From the NCBI GenBank assembly GCA_029378245.1, contig JARKIF010000029.1:186001-250000 (forward strand): 64,000 bases of DNA. Reading direction: 5' to 3'. Source of the stretch: Roridomyces roridus (lineage: Eukaryota; Basidiomycota; Agaricomycetes; Agaricales; Mycenaceae). A program made the translations under genes and the position numbers. Below, in pieces: positions 1-11,076 of this stretch; position 1 is the first letter of the stretch, and each line of letters begins with the position of its first letter. The notes beneath the pieces were generated by a model. That model did no database searches and had not been told where the DNA came from. It saw only the letters and a list, made by a program, of their open reading frames with translations.

Positions 1-1320
1 CTTGGAAACATCAGACGATCAAACTCACCCGTACATCCCCACGCTCGGTCACGGCGACCCCAATTACAGTCGACATCCACTCGTAGATTGGTTCAGCAAA
101 CTCCTCCCCAGAAAGGACACCTTGAAGAGCGACTAGCTCAATGATATAGTTTCCATCCTTTTTGGCAGGTTTACTCGCTATGCGGATTTGAGTCGCGATT
201 GGGATTAAAAGACGGACAGCGCACCAGTCCCAGCAAGAATAATAAAGGACTCGTCAGGGTTGGGGATTAGATATCCATTATCTTCGACGACAATGTGGTC
301 GTCTTCTTGCCGGCATTTGGTGTCCGCGAGGTTGGTGTGGAGACCCACAGGCTCCATGCGCTCGCGCCATATAATTCGTGGATTGGTCACGGAGCCAACG
401 TTTGGATGATCCTGGGATGCAATAATTTCTTCGATAGAGCGCCCGTGTCCACGCAATCCCGACGAGTTAATCTGAAATAGCGAGTTAAACTTCATTCTTC
501 TGTACCGTGTGGCAGCATACAAAATGATGTTTCTCGCGGTGCGATGCAACACCACTTTGAGCTTTGCTAGCAGCTTTTGCCGCCCGGAATCGTGCCCGCA
601 GATCTTCAAAGGCAGTAGCAATTGGGGTGTTGGGGTGCATTCTGAGCACGAAATCGATAAGAGCATCGAGCTAAAAATCTATGAGCAGGATGCGAAAGCG
701 ATGAGTTCGTTCGCGCAACTGAGGTGATTTTGGAATGAATTGACTGGACAGATTGGACGAGGCGCGCAGCTTTGGGTCCTTGAGGGTCGAAAGAATAGAG
801 ATTTTGGGCAAGAATTGGGTCGTCGAGAAATGCTTTCGCTGCAGTAGCCATGAGTATGCATCGTCGAAGGGTCCAAGGAGCATAACCTTCTTGCTGGGCC
901 CGCGCTTTAGCTGCACTTTTGTTGTCGACCATGGTGGTTATCGGTGAGATCGTTCCCGTCGTTCCCGTGATGCTCCCGTTGCCTGTCTGCCATGCCCATC
1001 GGATTGCACTGAGCAGAATGAATTCAGGCTGTAAACCGAACGAAAATACATAGAAAACAGAATGAATATCTACATGCATACTTGCCATGGAATGTAGCTG
1101 GCTCGGAGGTCGCGGGTGGTGCACACTGCAGACACTTGTCATAATGAAGGAGAGGCGCATGCATAACGTGAAATAGGCTACAACAGGATTAGACCGACGT
1201 GGGGATCTCCGGCTCCTTGAAGTCGTGCGGGCCAGCAATTCATGACATTGGCAAGAGTTGGTATCATCCGACTGTTCGCAGATGTCAGATCCAGCTGCAA
1301 GCAAAAGACGGGGAGATCTC
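1..1320 (-). other. unresolved intron-rich coding region
   Basis: The minus strand carries several protein-like stretches in different frames, separated by plausible splice signals, so one or two intron-rich genes probably lie here and run off the left edge. The clearest piece reads about 666 down to 205. A GTGCGC donor near 219 can be joined to an acceptor near 173, giving a continuous acidic stretch that includes ELVALQGVLSGEEFAEPIYE and carries on to about position 17. Another piece near 860-700 contains KAFLDDPILAQNLYSFDPQG. I do not recognise the family and could not build one continuous model. The long single-frame run at 606-1322 is partly intronic. Confidence 0.3.
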
Positions 1321-1849
1321 ACCGATACGCCCTCCAGGAATACAGACGTCGGCAGTTTCCCACCTTCGTATCCCGCTCAAACACGTGCCGTGCTCCGCGT
1401 TCCAATAGACGACCTCCGTTTAGGGATGTGGCAAAGATGTAGGAGACGGTGCCGTTGGCATCTCGAGCGCTGGACCAGTTTGCGTCGTTGTCCGTTTCGA
1501 ATATAGTCGAAACGCGCACCGTCTGCGAGCACACGACGATGTCCACGTGCGTGTCAATGTCGTGGCAGATTTAACGGCGAAGAAGCCTTCTTCGTCCATG
1601 ATGACCATCGGCACGGGCCTCTGCGGTTTCGCCGTAAAGGCGGGTTGTGGCGTCTTGAGTGCTGTTGGTAAAGGGTTCCCCGAGTTGCAAACATGAAAGA
1701 CACGCTTAAGCCCTGCCACCTATTCGTGGGGTCTTGCCGATATTCCTGCTCTTGGGAAGAAATGAGCAGCAGAAAAAGAGAAGAAGCGGATGCATACCCT
1801 CGTGGAAGAAGGGTTTGACAGCTTTTCTTGATACCCTTCTTTCCTTTCG

Positions 1850-3168
1850 AGAGGCAATTGTTCTGGGAGAAGGTGAGCACGAGAATGAAGCGACGGCGTG
1901 GCCCGCAAACTCCGCGACCGCGCAATGGCGGCAGCTATGTCTTGCAAGGCAGGGCAAGGGATGATGCTGAAATCGTCAGAATCAAACAAATGATATGCAT
2001 TTCAGATATACCTGGTCCAGAGTGACCCAATCGAGTACACCAGTACATCTCGCGAGCCGAGAGAAGCGATATAATCCGCGTTTGGAGCTCTCAAAACCAT
2101 AGGCGCTCATATATAAGAGGCCTATGCTGGTAACCACCGAATGCGCTCAACAAACTGCAAATTGACGCACGAGATATACGCGACGGAAGCGCCTGGTACT
2201 CTGCATCCTTGGAAGCCGGTTTGAATAGCATATTTCGGCGTTGTGCGGTGTGAGTCTCGCTCATGCCGTCCTCGGGCGACATGGGGAGCTGGGCGCTGCC
2301 TTCTGCAGAGGTTGAAGTCACTGGATGCGAAATTTCGCATTGTCCGACGAGGCGCTCGCCATTCTCGAGCTCCGCAGCGATGGTGACGGTGGGATATGTT
2401 ACGATGACAGGCAGAATGTTCGCCTGCAATTTTTTTCATCAGTCATATCATTCTCCCAGAGATGGAAATGCATACCTGGCTGTTATTAATCGAAGAAAAG
2501 AGAAAGAAGGATGCAGCTAGGGATCGGAAGAATCCTTGAGAGGCGGGAAGGAGGTAGTTTCCGATACTGCGCTTACTGAGCGACAAAAGGGAGGGTACAA
2601 CGTTGATCTCTTACCTGCCATTGACAAATGGAAAGTTTTTGGATGCACGTGTGAGGAGCTCGCTCTCAAAGTGCACAAGGAAGCCGCGGATAGTCTCTTT
2701 ACGGTCTGCTGGAATGCCGTTCCAGAGAGGCGATCGACCTTCAATGATATTCTGCCACTTGTGGCACGCCTCACGCTCAGAGTAACGCCCAGGGAGTCGG
2801 TACGCCAGTAGTGTACGGATGGCATCCAAGGGCAACACGGGCGGCGCCGGAAGGCGTACAGGACGACTTTGTATGTCTCCTATCTGTTTTTAAGTTTGAG
2901 CCTGAGCCCAGACGCGTTCTGGATGGCAGAAACACACCAAAGGTCCGCCTAGAACGCATATTATCTCTGAGGATGACCCAGCATCGTCAGAAACGGGAAG
3001 GACAAAGGAGGCGCCAGGACCAAAAGCTGAACAGATCCCGTTGCCGCCTGTGCCCCCGGAAATGAGAATGAAGCAGGTGGTTTCGTCAGAGTAACCAGAA
3101 GAGCTGGCTGGCTCTGGAAGAGGCTCCCCTGCGGTGTGTCTCCCATAGGCAGCCACCATGTAGCGCAT
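1850..3168 (-). pseudogene. CofD/UPF0052-like (YvcK family) protein, decayed
   Basis: Six exon-like pieces splice into a protein of the UPF0052/CofD-like family, the eukaryotic relatives of 2-phospho-L-lactate transferase CofD and YvcK. The N-terminal loop ISGGTGGNGICSAFG and the segment VLPVSDDAGSSSEII are family signatures. They are followed by GRSPLWNGIPADRKETIRGF, a conserved SIGNYLLPASQGFF segment, ILPVIVTYPTVTIAAELENG and IARSRSLRA. Introns seen: 2884-2937, 2576-2614, 2424-2475 and 1967-2011. Near 2085 the frame of YMSAYG must shift by one base to reach PNADYIASLGSRDVLVYS, and no intron explains this. The family's C-terminal third after SRSLRA is not visible. The family is clear; I infer a pseudogene, though an assembly error at one base cannot be excluded. 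The start (ATG at 3168) is uncertain. Confidence 0.65.
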
Positions 3169-3389
3169 TTGCACCTGGAATGCATCTGTACGTCGGACGA
3201 TACGATCCCGCCGTGTACGCCAGTCCTTTCGTCGAGTGCTGCATGCATGTCAGACACCAGAAAAGAAAAGAGGACGTTGCGACGCACCCTTGTCGATGCT
3301 CCTCCTCGATTCCATCCTCGAGTTGTTGGGCTTCGTCTGGGCTGCTGTCGTTGTCGTCGTTGTCGTTGTTGTCCCCACCTGCGTGACTT

Positions 3390-3790
3390 ATTTGAGCACG
3401 GGTGCCACCATCCAAGATGTTGTCGATTGTCGATATTCCTGAGATGAGAGCGTCTTCGGGGTCAAAATTGTCGTCCTCGAATAATTCGCCGAGGACGCGC
3501 ATCTTGTTACGCGTGGCTTGAGTCATATCTGCCGCTGGGTAAGTACTCTGAGGGGTGTTGGCCAGAAAGCCGTCCTACCCTCCCACTCCTCCTTTCGTTT
3601 TTGCGCCTGCTTTGCCTCATATGCAATGAGAGCGGTCGGTCCAAGGTTCTGGCGCTCGACAACGGCGGGGGTATAGGCGTTCGGTGGGGGCTCGTCGCTG
3701 CCGGTGAGCAAACCATTTGCGTTTCTTGTTGTTGTTTCTGCCCATTCAGGGAACGAGTAGCGGGACTTGACAACGCGTCAACAGCGGCAG
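3390..3790 (-). CDS. fragment of an unrecognised gene, two exon-like pieces
   Basis: Two minus-strand stretches look like genuine coding sequence. One contains NLGPTALIAYEAKQAQKRKE (about 3650-3590). The other contains MRVLGELFEDDNFDPEDALI (about 3500-3440) and runs into an acidic Asp/Asn-rich tail. A splice between them near 3530-3560 is plausible. I do not know the family. It lies just upstream of the CofD-like gene on the same strand and could be its neighbour or an upstream part of a longer model. Confidence 0.25.
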
Positions 3791-3876
3791 GTCATGTGAC
3801 ATGCTGACGTACCTTTCTTCTTTGTTTCTGTCTTTCTCTCATTCCTCCATCGTTTGCGCGGTGACGACCGGTCAAA

Positions 3877-5614
3877 ATGCTCACAGGCAGCAGTAAGTGA
3901 ATCCACTCTTGTTTTCATGCGATGGGACACGACCCTGGCGACCCGGAGCACGCTCGCAAAGAGATCCCTTGCGGAACTTGGCGCGAGCATTCCCTCCCTT
4001 CTGGATTTCACCATTGACTAACACATGCGACACAGGTATACCCCCGCTTCCCCGTCGTCGCCTTCGATCCAACAAGGAGTATTCACCGTTCGACCTGGCC
4101 CTCGGGCTCGCCATTGAGGTACCAGTCTACTTTGACGCAGAGGAGCGGCTGCAATGCTGTATCAAGCAGCGGGTGGAATTGGGGCAGACGCACGAGCCAG
4201 AGGAGGTGGTAATTCCGGGCCTGGAAGCACTGAACCTCTCGGGTGTGTCACAAAGATTCTGCTCTTCGACTTCAATGCTAACATTGTATGACAGCATTTA
4301 TCATTGAAAATTACAGTGTCAATGGTGCAGATGCAAGGCATTAATTCAATGTAGTGGTACACAAGTTTATGCATCTTTTCAGGTTTAGTTCCCAGGTTTT
4401 GCTGGACAGGGAAGTCGACTAGACATGGCAATATGGCCCTGACACAGGTTATAGATGCCTATCACCCAAGGCAAGCATGGGACACAGGTCCTAAAAGTGC
4501 AAGTTGAGACGCAACTCCCAGACGCAGGACACAACTCCCAGACGAGGTCATGTGATTCAATTTTGGATCAGATGTTGATCCAAGATTCTGATACAAGTGA
4601 TGATATGATCACACGTTCCCATGATCTTACATAATCCATGATCAGGTGATATTGAAAAGTGTCGAAAACTCTGAATCGTTGTCCGTCTACTACTGTATCT
4701 TTTTGAGGAGAACAATGGGTAGAGATATAGTGTTTGGAATTTCATTTGATCAATGTGCTGTTACACTAATGAAAGATACTACTTTTGTAATCTCAGTTGC
4801 CTATGTGGTAGAATCTCAAAACATGCCAGAGGCTAGGCTCGTGACCATCCGCGTTCGCCTCACGTGGCTGCGCTTATCACGATCGGCGAAGCGGCTGGGA
4901 CATCTGGTGACCCTTTTGGGTGAGCCAGCGAAACATGAGTTTGGACTTGGCAAAAAAAAGTTGTTTGAGTTTCAAGACCGCGGCAGATGATGCTAGGAAT
5001 GTTGTTGCAGAGGTAGTGGTAACGTTCCCAACGTTATTGGAGCTTTCGGGGACCGTTCCGCTGTCAATTCAGCACTCAGTGGCAAAAGTCAAATTTACCC
5101 TCGAAAAAAAGTTGGTCTCGTTCGACTCAGAATCCAAAAATAAGCGACTTTCTCTATACATGTTTTGACACTTTCTTTTTGAAGGTTCACGAAGAAAATT
5201 TCCTAAGTCCGAACTCATGCTTGGCAGGTCCTGCCAAAATGATGACCAAATATCCCAGTCGTTTTAGGAAGGTTGATCCCTTGCTCGTCTCGTGATCACC
5301 CGACTAAACCCAACTGGTCGCGAGTCTAGCCAGAGGCCAGCAGCAAAAACATGGCCAAATGAGGAAATTTCCAGTTTTAGTATTTCAAATTATCTCCATC
5401 ACATAATTTCCTCATAGAGCCTAATTTGGAAGTCACATGACCTGTGTCTCCAAGTTGCGTCTTAACTTGCCACTTGCGTCTCTGTCTTGTGTCTCAACTT
5501 GAAATCATGTGATCTGCATTTTGGACTTGCGTCAAGCCAAAATAGCCTGACATGTGACCTGCACTTGTGCTCACTATATTGTCTCCGCCTACCACTTGAG
5601 CCAGATATTTTTCA
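3877..5614. other. mostly non-coding; possible short exon and degenerate inverted repeats
   Basis: At about 4070-4245 on the plus strand a protein-like stretch includes SPFDLALGLAIEVPVYFDAE, possibly an exon of an unrecognised gene; I found no complete model. From 4300 onward the sequence turns AT-rich. It holds degenerate inverted repeats: the words AAGTTGAGACGCAACT and GGTCATGTGATT near 4500-4560 recur inverted near 5435-5520, which is the pattern of an old TIR element of about 1 kb. No gene is seen between them. Confidence 0.3.
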
Positions 5615-7215
5615 ATGAAAAATGACTTTATAACATTGACTCTAGATGACATGGAGACCATAACGACCACGAACACGACCACGACCACGACCACGACCAT
5701 GAACACGACCACAACAGGCACAACTAACCCACACTCAGCAAAACGCGCACAGGACAACCTCTCCGCACAGCAGCGTCGCAAAGTCAAGTCCAAATACAAG
5801 CGCTTCGATGACCGCCATGATAAACCCTCCAAATCACCATCCTCCTCACACGCCGCGCTTTCCGCTGCCAAGCATGCCAAGGCAAAGTCTCGGGGCAAAC
5901 GTGGTCGTCAACGGACTCAGGAGGCGTCGGGGGCGGCGGTGCCAAAGGCGATCCACCTCAAACGTGCAGGCCAAAGTCTTTCCTCCGCCATTCATGTCCC
6001 TTACGACGCCACCGACCTTCCGCACAGCAAACCAGGGTGGATTGGCAGCCGCAACGCCAAGCCCCATTCCGATGTCGAGGACGAGCTGAATCCAATTACG
6101 CTTGGGGAGACGGGAATGGGTCCGATGACGTACACGCAAGAGGAGGTCGACAAGCTCGTTGGGCAACGCGGCTTCTTATACATTCCTTGGCTTGGCGTGT
6201 ACGTCGTCCAGCTGTTTCGGCTAGCAGGCCTGATGCTAACAAGGGCGCAGATTAACCATCCCCATCGTTGACTCGAAACGCCGAATCATCGTCCTGCTCG
6301 GAGGACAGCCACGGGACTCTGCTGGATGGAAAATTGTTACCGACGGTACATCGCGTTTGATGGACAACGCCGCCCAACACCTCAACACCTCTGGCTCTGA
6401 CTACGACCATCGACGGGCTGCAGAGCCCTACATTCCAATATTCCGCGGGGTTTCCTTTGGTGGAGGCCAGGAAGTACGTATATGGCCTGTCCTCTCAGCA
6501 AGTCGTATTTACCGTAGTCCCAGGAACCTGGTAATCTCTTCTGCAACGACGCGAACCGCGCAGCGACGGACGAACTCATGGCGCATGAATATTACATCAG
6601 GATTGTCGGCTTCATCATGCGTGAGTCTCTTCCCTTGTTCTGATGCATTTAATCTGACCCATTCTAGTACTTATGTCGATCTACGCTCCACGCCTCCTTG
6701 CACGCTATCAGAAGAACAAGGCAGACATCCTCGCCTGGAACAAAGAGCTCAGTTGGAACTTCGAGAAGAGCTGCTTTGCCGCATGCACCTTCAACTTCGA
6801 GAACGTTGTCACCAGCGTCCACCTCGATTTCGGCAACATGGCGGCGGGTCTCTGCCCAATCACTGCCTTGGGGGATTTTAACCCCGACCACGGCGGGCAC
6901 CTCATCCTATGGGAGCTTAAACTCATCATCCGTTTCCCTCCCGGGTCCACCATCCTCATCCCATCGTCCATTGTCAATCACTCAAACACCCCAATCGGCG
7001 AGAACGAGACTCGCCACTCGTTCACGCAGTACACGGCGGGTGCTTTGTTCCGTTGGGCGGCAAATGGGAACAAGACGGACGATACATTCCTACATACAGC
7101 GAGCGCGGAGCAGAAGGCGCAGAGGGCGGCGGCGGCGGAGACACGATGGGAGGACGGTGTTGCGTACTTTTCGACGTTGGATGAGTTGCAAGAGCTGTAT
7201 GGTTTGGATAAATAG
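5615..7215 (+). CDS. TET/JBP-like 2OG-Fe(II) dioxygenase
   Basis: Four exons (5615-6198, 6251-6473, 6524-6620, 6668-7215) give 483 aa; all introns are 47-60 nt with GT-AG ends. The N-terminal ~190 residues are basic and low in complexity, starting with a Thr-rich run from an ACGACC-type repeat; the ATG at 5699 is an alternative start. The C-terminal half carries a double-stranded beta-helix core: H353-x-D355 in TSVHLDFGN, then PITALGDFNPDHGGHLILWE, FPPGSTILIPSSIVNH with metal ligand H406, and R417 for 2-oxoglutarate. The spacing resembles the TET/JBP nucleic-acid oxygenases, which are expanded in basidiomycetes and often tied to transposons. If so, it would oxidise methylpyrimidines in DNA or RNA in the nucleus. 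The substrate is inferred; another 2OG dioxygenase subfamily is possible. A truncated copy lies 1.3 kb downstream. Confidence 0.65.
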
Positions 7216-7600
7216 ATGAATACATCCTTTCCCTTGGATATTGAGTTTGAAACTGCGGGTTAACGAGCGAGCAAGTCGCCAGCCGACACAGATCGCCGAC
7301 TTACCACGCATATCACCGACTTACCACGGTGCCGAGAAGACCGAATCCATTTCTGCAGCTCGAACGAACTACCTCGGACATGGATCTGAATGCCCGAGAC
7401 AATTTAATGGGCTTCTGTGAGTCCATTTGAATTTTCACCTGATTTTTCCTATGTCTGTAAGAGAATTCTTGAGGGAGGTGCGAAACGAGCCATGAATTGA
7501 CTATGATTCCCGTATATAACTCTGTCTTTACCACCACCCACTCCTTTGCACCACTTTCCCTCACTACTCTCCCTTGACACAACTCTGTCTTCTTTCCTCA

Positions 7601-8288
7601 ATGGGGACCGATTCCCAACGAGCCGCCAAGCAGCGTTACAGAGAGTGGTCCGTCAATCCTTGACAAAAGGCATTTCAGCACTCAAATGGTCTCTTCTAGC
7701 AACCGCGATGCAATTCGTTCCAAGGGCCGGACATATGCTCCCAGCCGTCGAGACAAGCTGCAGCAACAGCCGGACAAGCTCGCAGACGCCAAGGCCGGCC
7801 CCAACAATTATGCAGCATTATACAGGCAGGCGCACCGGGAGGAGCTGGCTCAGAAGGCAATGCTTCGTCGTTGTCGGTGCGTTTCCTGCCTCATCCAATT
7901 GAATAACTACTAACTCTACTCAAGCTTGTCTATTCAAAAGCACGGGTATCCTGCGTGGTACCAGTCATGGAGCGCCCGACATCCTGGTGAAGAGCCTCCC
8001 ATCCCTAGCCCAAACGCACCAAGATTCCCTCCAGCCAACATCACTCCCGACACATCCACCCATCTCTCCTCTTCCATTGACCACGACGAGTCGGGCAGCG
8101 ACGTGGGAAACAACGACATACCGCCGTCATACTCCGCGGACGAATCAGATGGTGGGGTGCAGTACACTGTGGACGCGTGGGGGGGCTGCAACCGCAACCG
8201 CACGCCGGAGGAGCGGCATGCAGTTCGTCGAGCCAGGCTGGAGGAGCTTCATCGGCGCATTCGAATTCGGGAGGGAGCGCTGGCTTGA
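7601..8288 (+). CDS. hypothetical basic/acidic protein, 195 aa
   Basis: Three exons (7601-7647, 7700-7876, 7925-8288) join in frame into a 195-aa protein with no stop until TGA. The N-terminus MGTDSQRAAKQRYRE is basic. The middle has KHGYPAWYQSWSARHPGEEP, followed by an acidic Ser/Asp stretch, and the end is a charged helix-like segment (RTPEERHAVRRARLEELHRR). It resembles lineage-specific agaric proteins of unknown function. It sits between the two dioxygenase copies, and its stop codon is directly followed by sequence in which the second dioxygenase's upstream part is missing. It may therefore have come with the rearrangement that truncated that copy. Function unknown. Confidence 0.55.
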
Positions 8289-8459
8289 CGTACACCGGTC
8301 CCAATTACGCCTAAAATTCAAATTGTTCTCGAAGCTGTCGTTTTCTTCAATGCCTGGACCCACTCGTACGTATTCTATTTGTGCCTTTTCCCGTTGCCAC
8401 CGCAGACTAATCTGCTCTGCTGCCAGATCTGGATCTTGACTCGGTGGAATTGTGTGGGC

Positions 8460-9221
8460 GCACAGCATACGTCGGATGGCGATGTACCCGTACGGTGCGG
8501 GGTTTTCTTTTTCATGCCAGCCTTTCACTCACCCTTACTTTCAGGACCGTTCCAGGCCCTCTGCTACCCCATCTACTCCACCTACTACCGCACCACTCGC
8601 AAACTATGCAAGAAACATCCCGGCTTATGCCGCCTCTTCCCCCATAGCCCCTTCGCCACTCTCACCGCCAACCTCGGCCCCTCCTCCGTCTCTCCCCCCC
8701 ATGCTGACCATGGCAACGTCGCGGACGGCATGTGCCTCATTGGCGCGCTCGGCAATTTCAATGCCGACAAGGGCGGGCATCTTGTGCTGTGGGATTACAA
8801 TCTCATTGTACGCTTCCCGCCCGGGTGCAGTATTCTCATCCCCTCCGCTGTCGTCATGCACTCCAACACCCCCATCCAAGCAGGCGAGGAGCGCTTCTCT
8901 CTCATCCAATATTCGGCAGGCGGGCTCTTTCGTTGGGCGGCGAAGGGCTACAAGTCGGACGCCGCATGGAAGACAACTGCCTCTGAGGAGGATGTTGCAC
9001 ATCGGGAGCAGGAACGCCAAGCACGTTGGGCGACCGCGCTCAAAAAATTCTCGCTGTGGAAGGACGTGAAAGTCAAGAACTACACGGGGCGGGCACGGGT
9101 GGAGGTCTGGGCGGAGGCTGAGGCCGGGGACATCAGTGACCTCACAGACGTCGAGAGTGAGGGGGAGGATGGAGACAGTGAGGAGGAGGAGCCGCTCCCC
9201 AAGAAAATTCATTGTGCATAG
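8460..9221 (+). pseudogene. TET/JBP-like dioxygenase, 5'-truncated second copy
   Basis: A spliced stretch (first exon ending at about 8492, second from about 8544) encodes GPFQALCYPIYSTYYR and then an intact-looking catalytic core: HAD in SPPHADHGNVADG, GGHLVLWDYNLIVRFPPG, SAVVMHSNTPI and RFSLIQYSAGGLFRW. All four predicted active-site residues (H, D, H, R) are kept. It ends with an acidic tail (SDLTDVESEGEDGDSEEEE) that the first copy lacks. The ~300 residues that precede the core in the upstream copy are absent, and the frame is closed by TGA just before 8460. I call it truncated; a short functional protein starting at an ATG near 8469 is the alternative. Confidence 0.5.
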
Positions 9222-9321
9222 TGACAATATTATTTACCAAGGAACAATTTACAGTCAGTATTATTGCAGAGTGATTAGAGGTAGTTAGAGGTGTGTACGG
9301 TGATTCCAAGAAACTGATATG

Positions 9322-9506
9322 ATACAGTATGGTGCAGTGGTGGCAAGAAAGCGATATAATACAGTATGGTGCAGTGGTGGCAAGAAAGCGATATAATACA
9401 GTATGGTGCAGTGGTGGCAAGAAAGCGATATAATACAGTATGGTGCAGTGGTGGCAAGAAAGCGATATAATACAGTATGGTGCAGTGGTGGCAAGAAAGC
9501 GGTATG
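9322..9506. repeat. minisatellite, 37-bp unit x 5
   Basis: Five head-to-tail copies of a 37-bp unit beginning ATACAGTATGGTGCAGTGG start at 9322, 9359, 9396, 9433 and 9470. Only the last has point changes. Degenerate part copies flank the array. It lies just beyond the 3' end of the 454-aa gene. The near identity of the units suggests recent expansion. Open frames across it in several phases arise from the unit and are not genes. Confidence 0.95.
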
Positions 9507-9538
9507 ATACAGTCAGGTTCGGTGATCCCAGTGTGCAA

Positions 9539-11004
9539 CTAGGTAGCGGTGTATGTTTTGAGGAGCTTTTCGCAGTGCTTGAGGTCGCCTTGTTGTAGGC
9601 CGGCTGCGTATCCTTCGGCTCCTGGAGCATTGGATGAAGGTAGTGCAGCATTGAAATGGGTGAGGGGACCACTCTCGCCCCAGAGGTAACAAACACCCTG
9701 ATAGATTTCGTACATTCGCGGGGAATCCGGGTCAGAAGTATCTATACCCTTTAAGGTGAGTAGACGGGGAATAAAGAAGGTAGCTCACCTGTGTTTGCCC
9801 AAATGCGTTTGGCGACGGATTCGGCTCGCTTGTACATCGTTCTTTTGTTGCTGAAGGTAGAACTGTTCCAACCAAAGGTGGTGAGTACACCCTCGGCCGT
9901 CAACACAATATCTCTCCCAATGCCGAGCTTGAACTGGCGGGGTGCCTTGAGGTCGGTCGGATCTAGCCCGAGCCCAGCCAAGACCTGCTCCATAGCATAA
10001 AACGATCGGGCCAGGGCAGGCAGGTTCGTTCCCCGCCTCCCCGCATTCCACGTCGCCTTCGCCTCCAAAGTTTCGAAGCCTGAAACTTGTAGGCGACAAA
10101 GGTCCTTGACCTCGGTCGTCGTAGACTGCCCAGGACTTGCAGCACGGGAGCGAGGATACGGAGCTGGCGAGGTGCTTCTGGAACGGCTACCTCGGGAAGG
10201 GGCTGAAGAGCCCGAAGAGTGGCGGGCAGGGGAGCCCGGGGAATAAATTGGTGACCCTGAAGCAGGGGAGGACGCCGAGAAGTGCATGAAGTTGGTGGTA
10301 TCAAGATTCAGTAGGGAAGAATTGCCCGGGGAAGGGGCCGGATCGAATGTTGCATAGTCGAGTGGGAGCTCGATGGATGGGATGGGCTCCGGATGGCTCG
10401 ATTGGATGTCAAAAATTAGGATGAAGTGCGCCTCGGGCAAAACACCCATGGGTCGCCATATGGAAAAGAATTCCGAGGCCATGGGGTTGGTACTATCTGC
10501 GCTAGCAGCGAGCACATCCGACTTGTCGTCAAATCCGGGGGCAGGAACTATCGACGAGAACGACTGCAAACGACCGATCTGTCGGAAGCCATTTCGCCAG
10601 TGCCTATAGGTCCCTTCACGGAAATCAGGGACCCGGGTGGTTGCTACAAGAACATGGCGGTTGCATGGACCGTCCAGCCCGAGTACTTCCTGAAGTGGTG
10701 GATCGAGGATCATGTCGGGTCGAGATGCGAGGTGGATTTGTGTAGCACAGATGATGCCTAGCGCAGTTGCACAGGCCGTACTCTCCCGCTCAGTAATTAG
10801 GAGGGAAGGGAATGTGACCCCTGCAAAGATCTGTGATATGTCGTCTTGGCCGCGTTGTTTGACGACGAGGTGACAGCAAATTGCTTGAGTCGGTCCAAAA
10901 TCTAGGAAGCTCTGGAATCCTTTCAATTGTTGATCAGCGAGATGAATGAAAGGCAGTCCGGCTGAAGTATTACCTTGCATGAGGCCATCGGCTTCCAGAG
11001 CCAT
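9539..11004 (-). CDS. unknown 454-aa protein, divergent partner of the integrase
   Basis: Exons 11004-10974, 10919-9789 and 9741-9539 give 454 aa. The last intron (9742-9788) is required: it joins KRIWANT to DTSDPDSPRMYEIYQGVCY and leads to TAG. The first intron (10920-10973) has good splice signals but is a multiple of three, so it is less certain. There are two conserved-looking ends: an N-terminal ~190 residues (GPTQAICCHLVVKQRGQDD; SVPDFREGTYRHWRNGF-like), and a C-terminal ~150 residues containing TFGWNSSTFSNKRTMYKRAE. A Ser/Pro/Arg-rich linker joins them. I do not recognise either domain. It is transcribed head-to-head with the integrase gene from a 72-bp interval, which suggests co-regulation and a role in the same mobile unit. 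Confidence 0.7.
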
Positions 11005-11076
11005 GTCTATGGTGGAACAAGAAGAAGGCGAAAAACTGTGATAAACAATTCACCGACCGCCCTTCATGTTTGTTCA
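11005..11076. promoter_or_regulatory. shared bidirectional promoter interval
   Basis: Only 72 bp separate the ATG codons of the two divergent genes, so both core promoters and both 5' leaders must fit here or overlap the genes. I see no clear TATA box. The compactness is unusual compared with other intergenic spaces in the window and supports treating the pair as one unit. Confidence 0.5.

Noticed and set aside
606..1322. 238-codon minus-strand frame as a single gene
   Set aside because: It contains stretches that look intronic, and the protein-like parts continue in other frames.
9322..9506. CRISPR-like array
   Set aside because: The copies abut directly without spacers, and the organism is a eukaryote.
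9142..9696. Long minus-strand frames rich in CHHCTILYYIAFL-type repeats
   Set aside because: They are readings of the 37-bp minisatellite; the repetition itself keeps several frames open.
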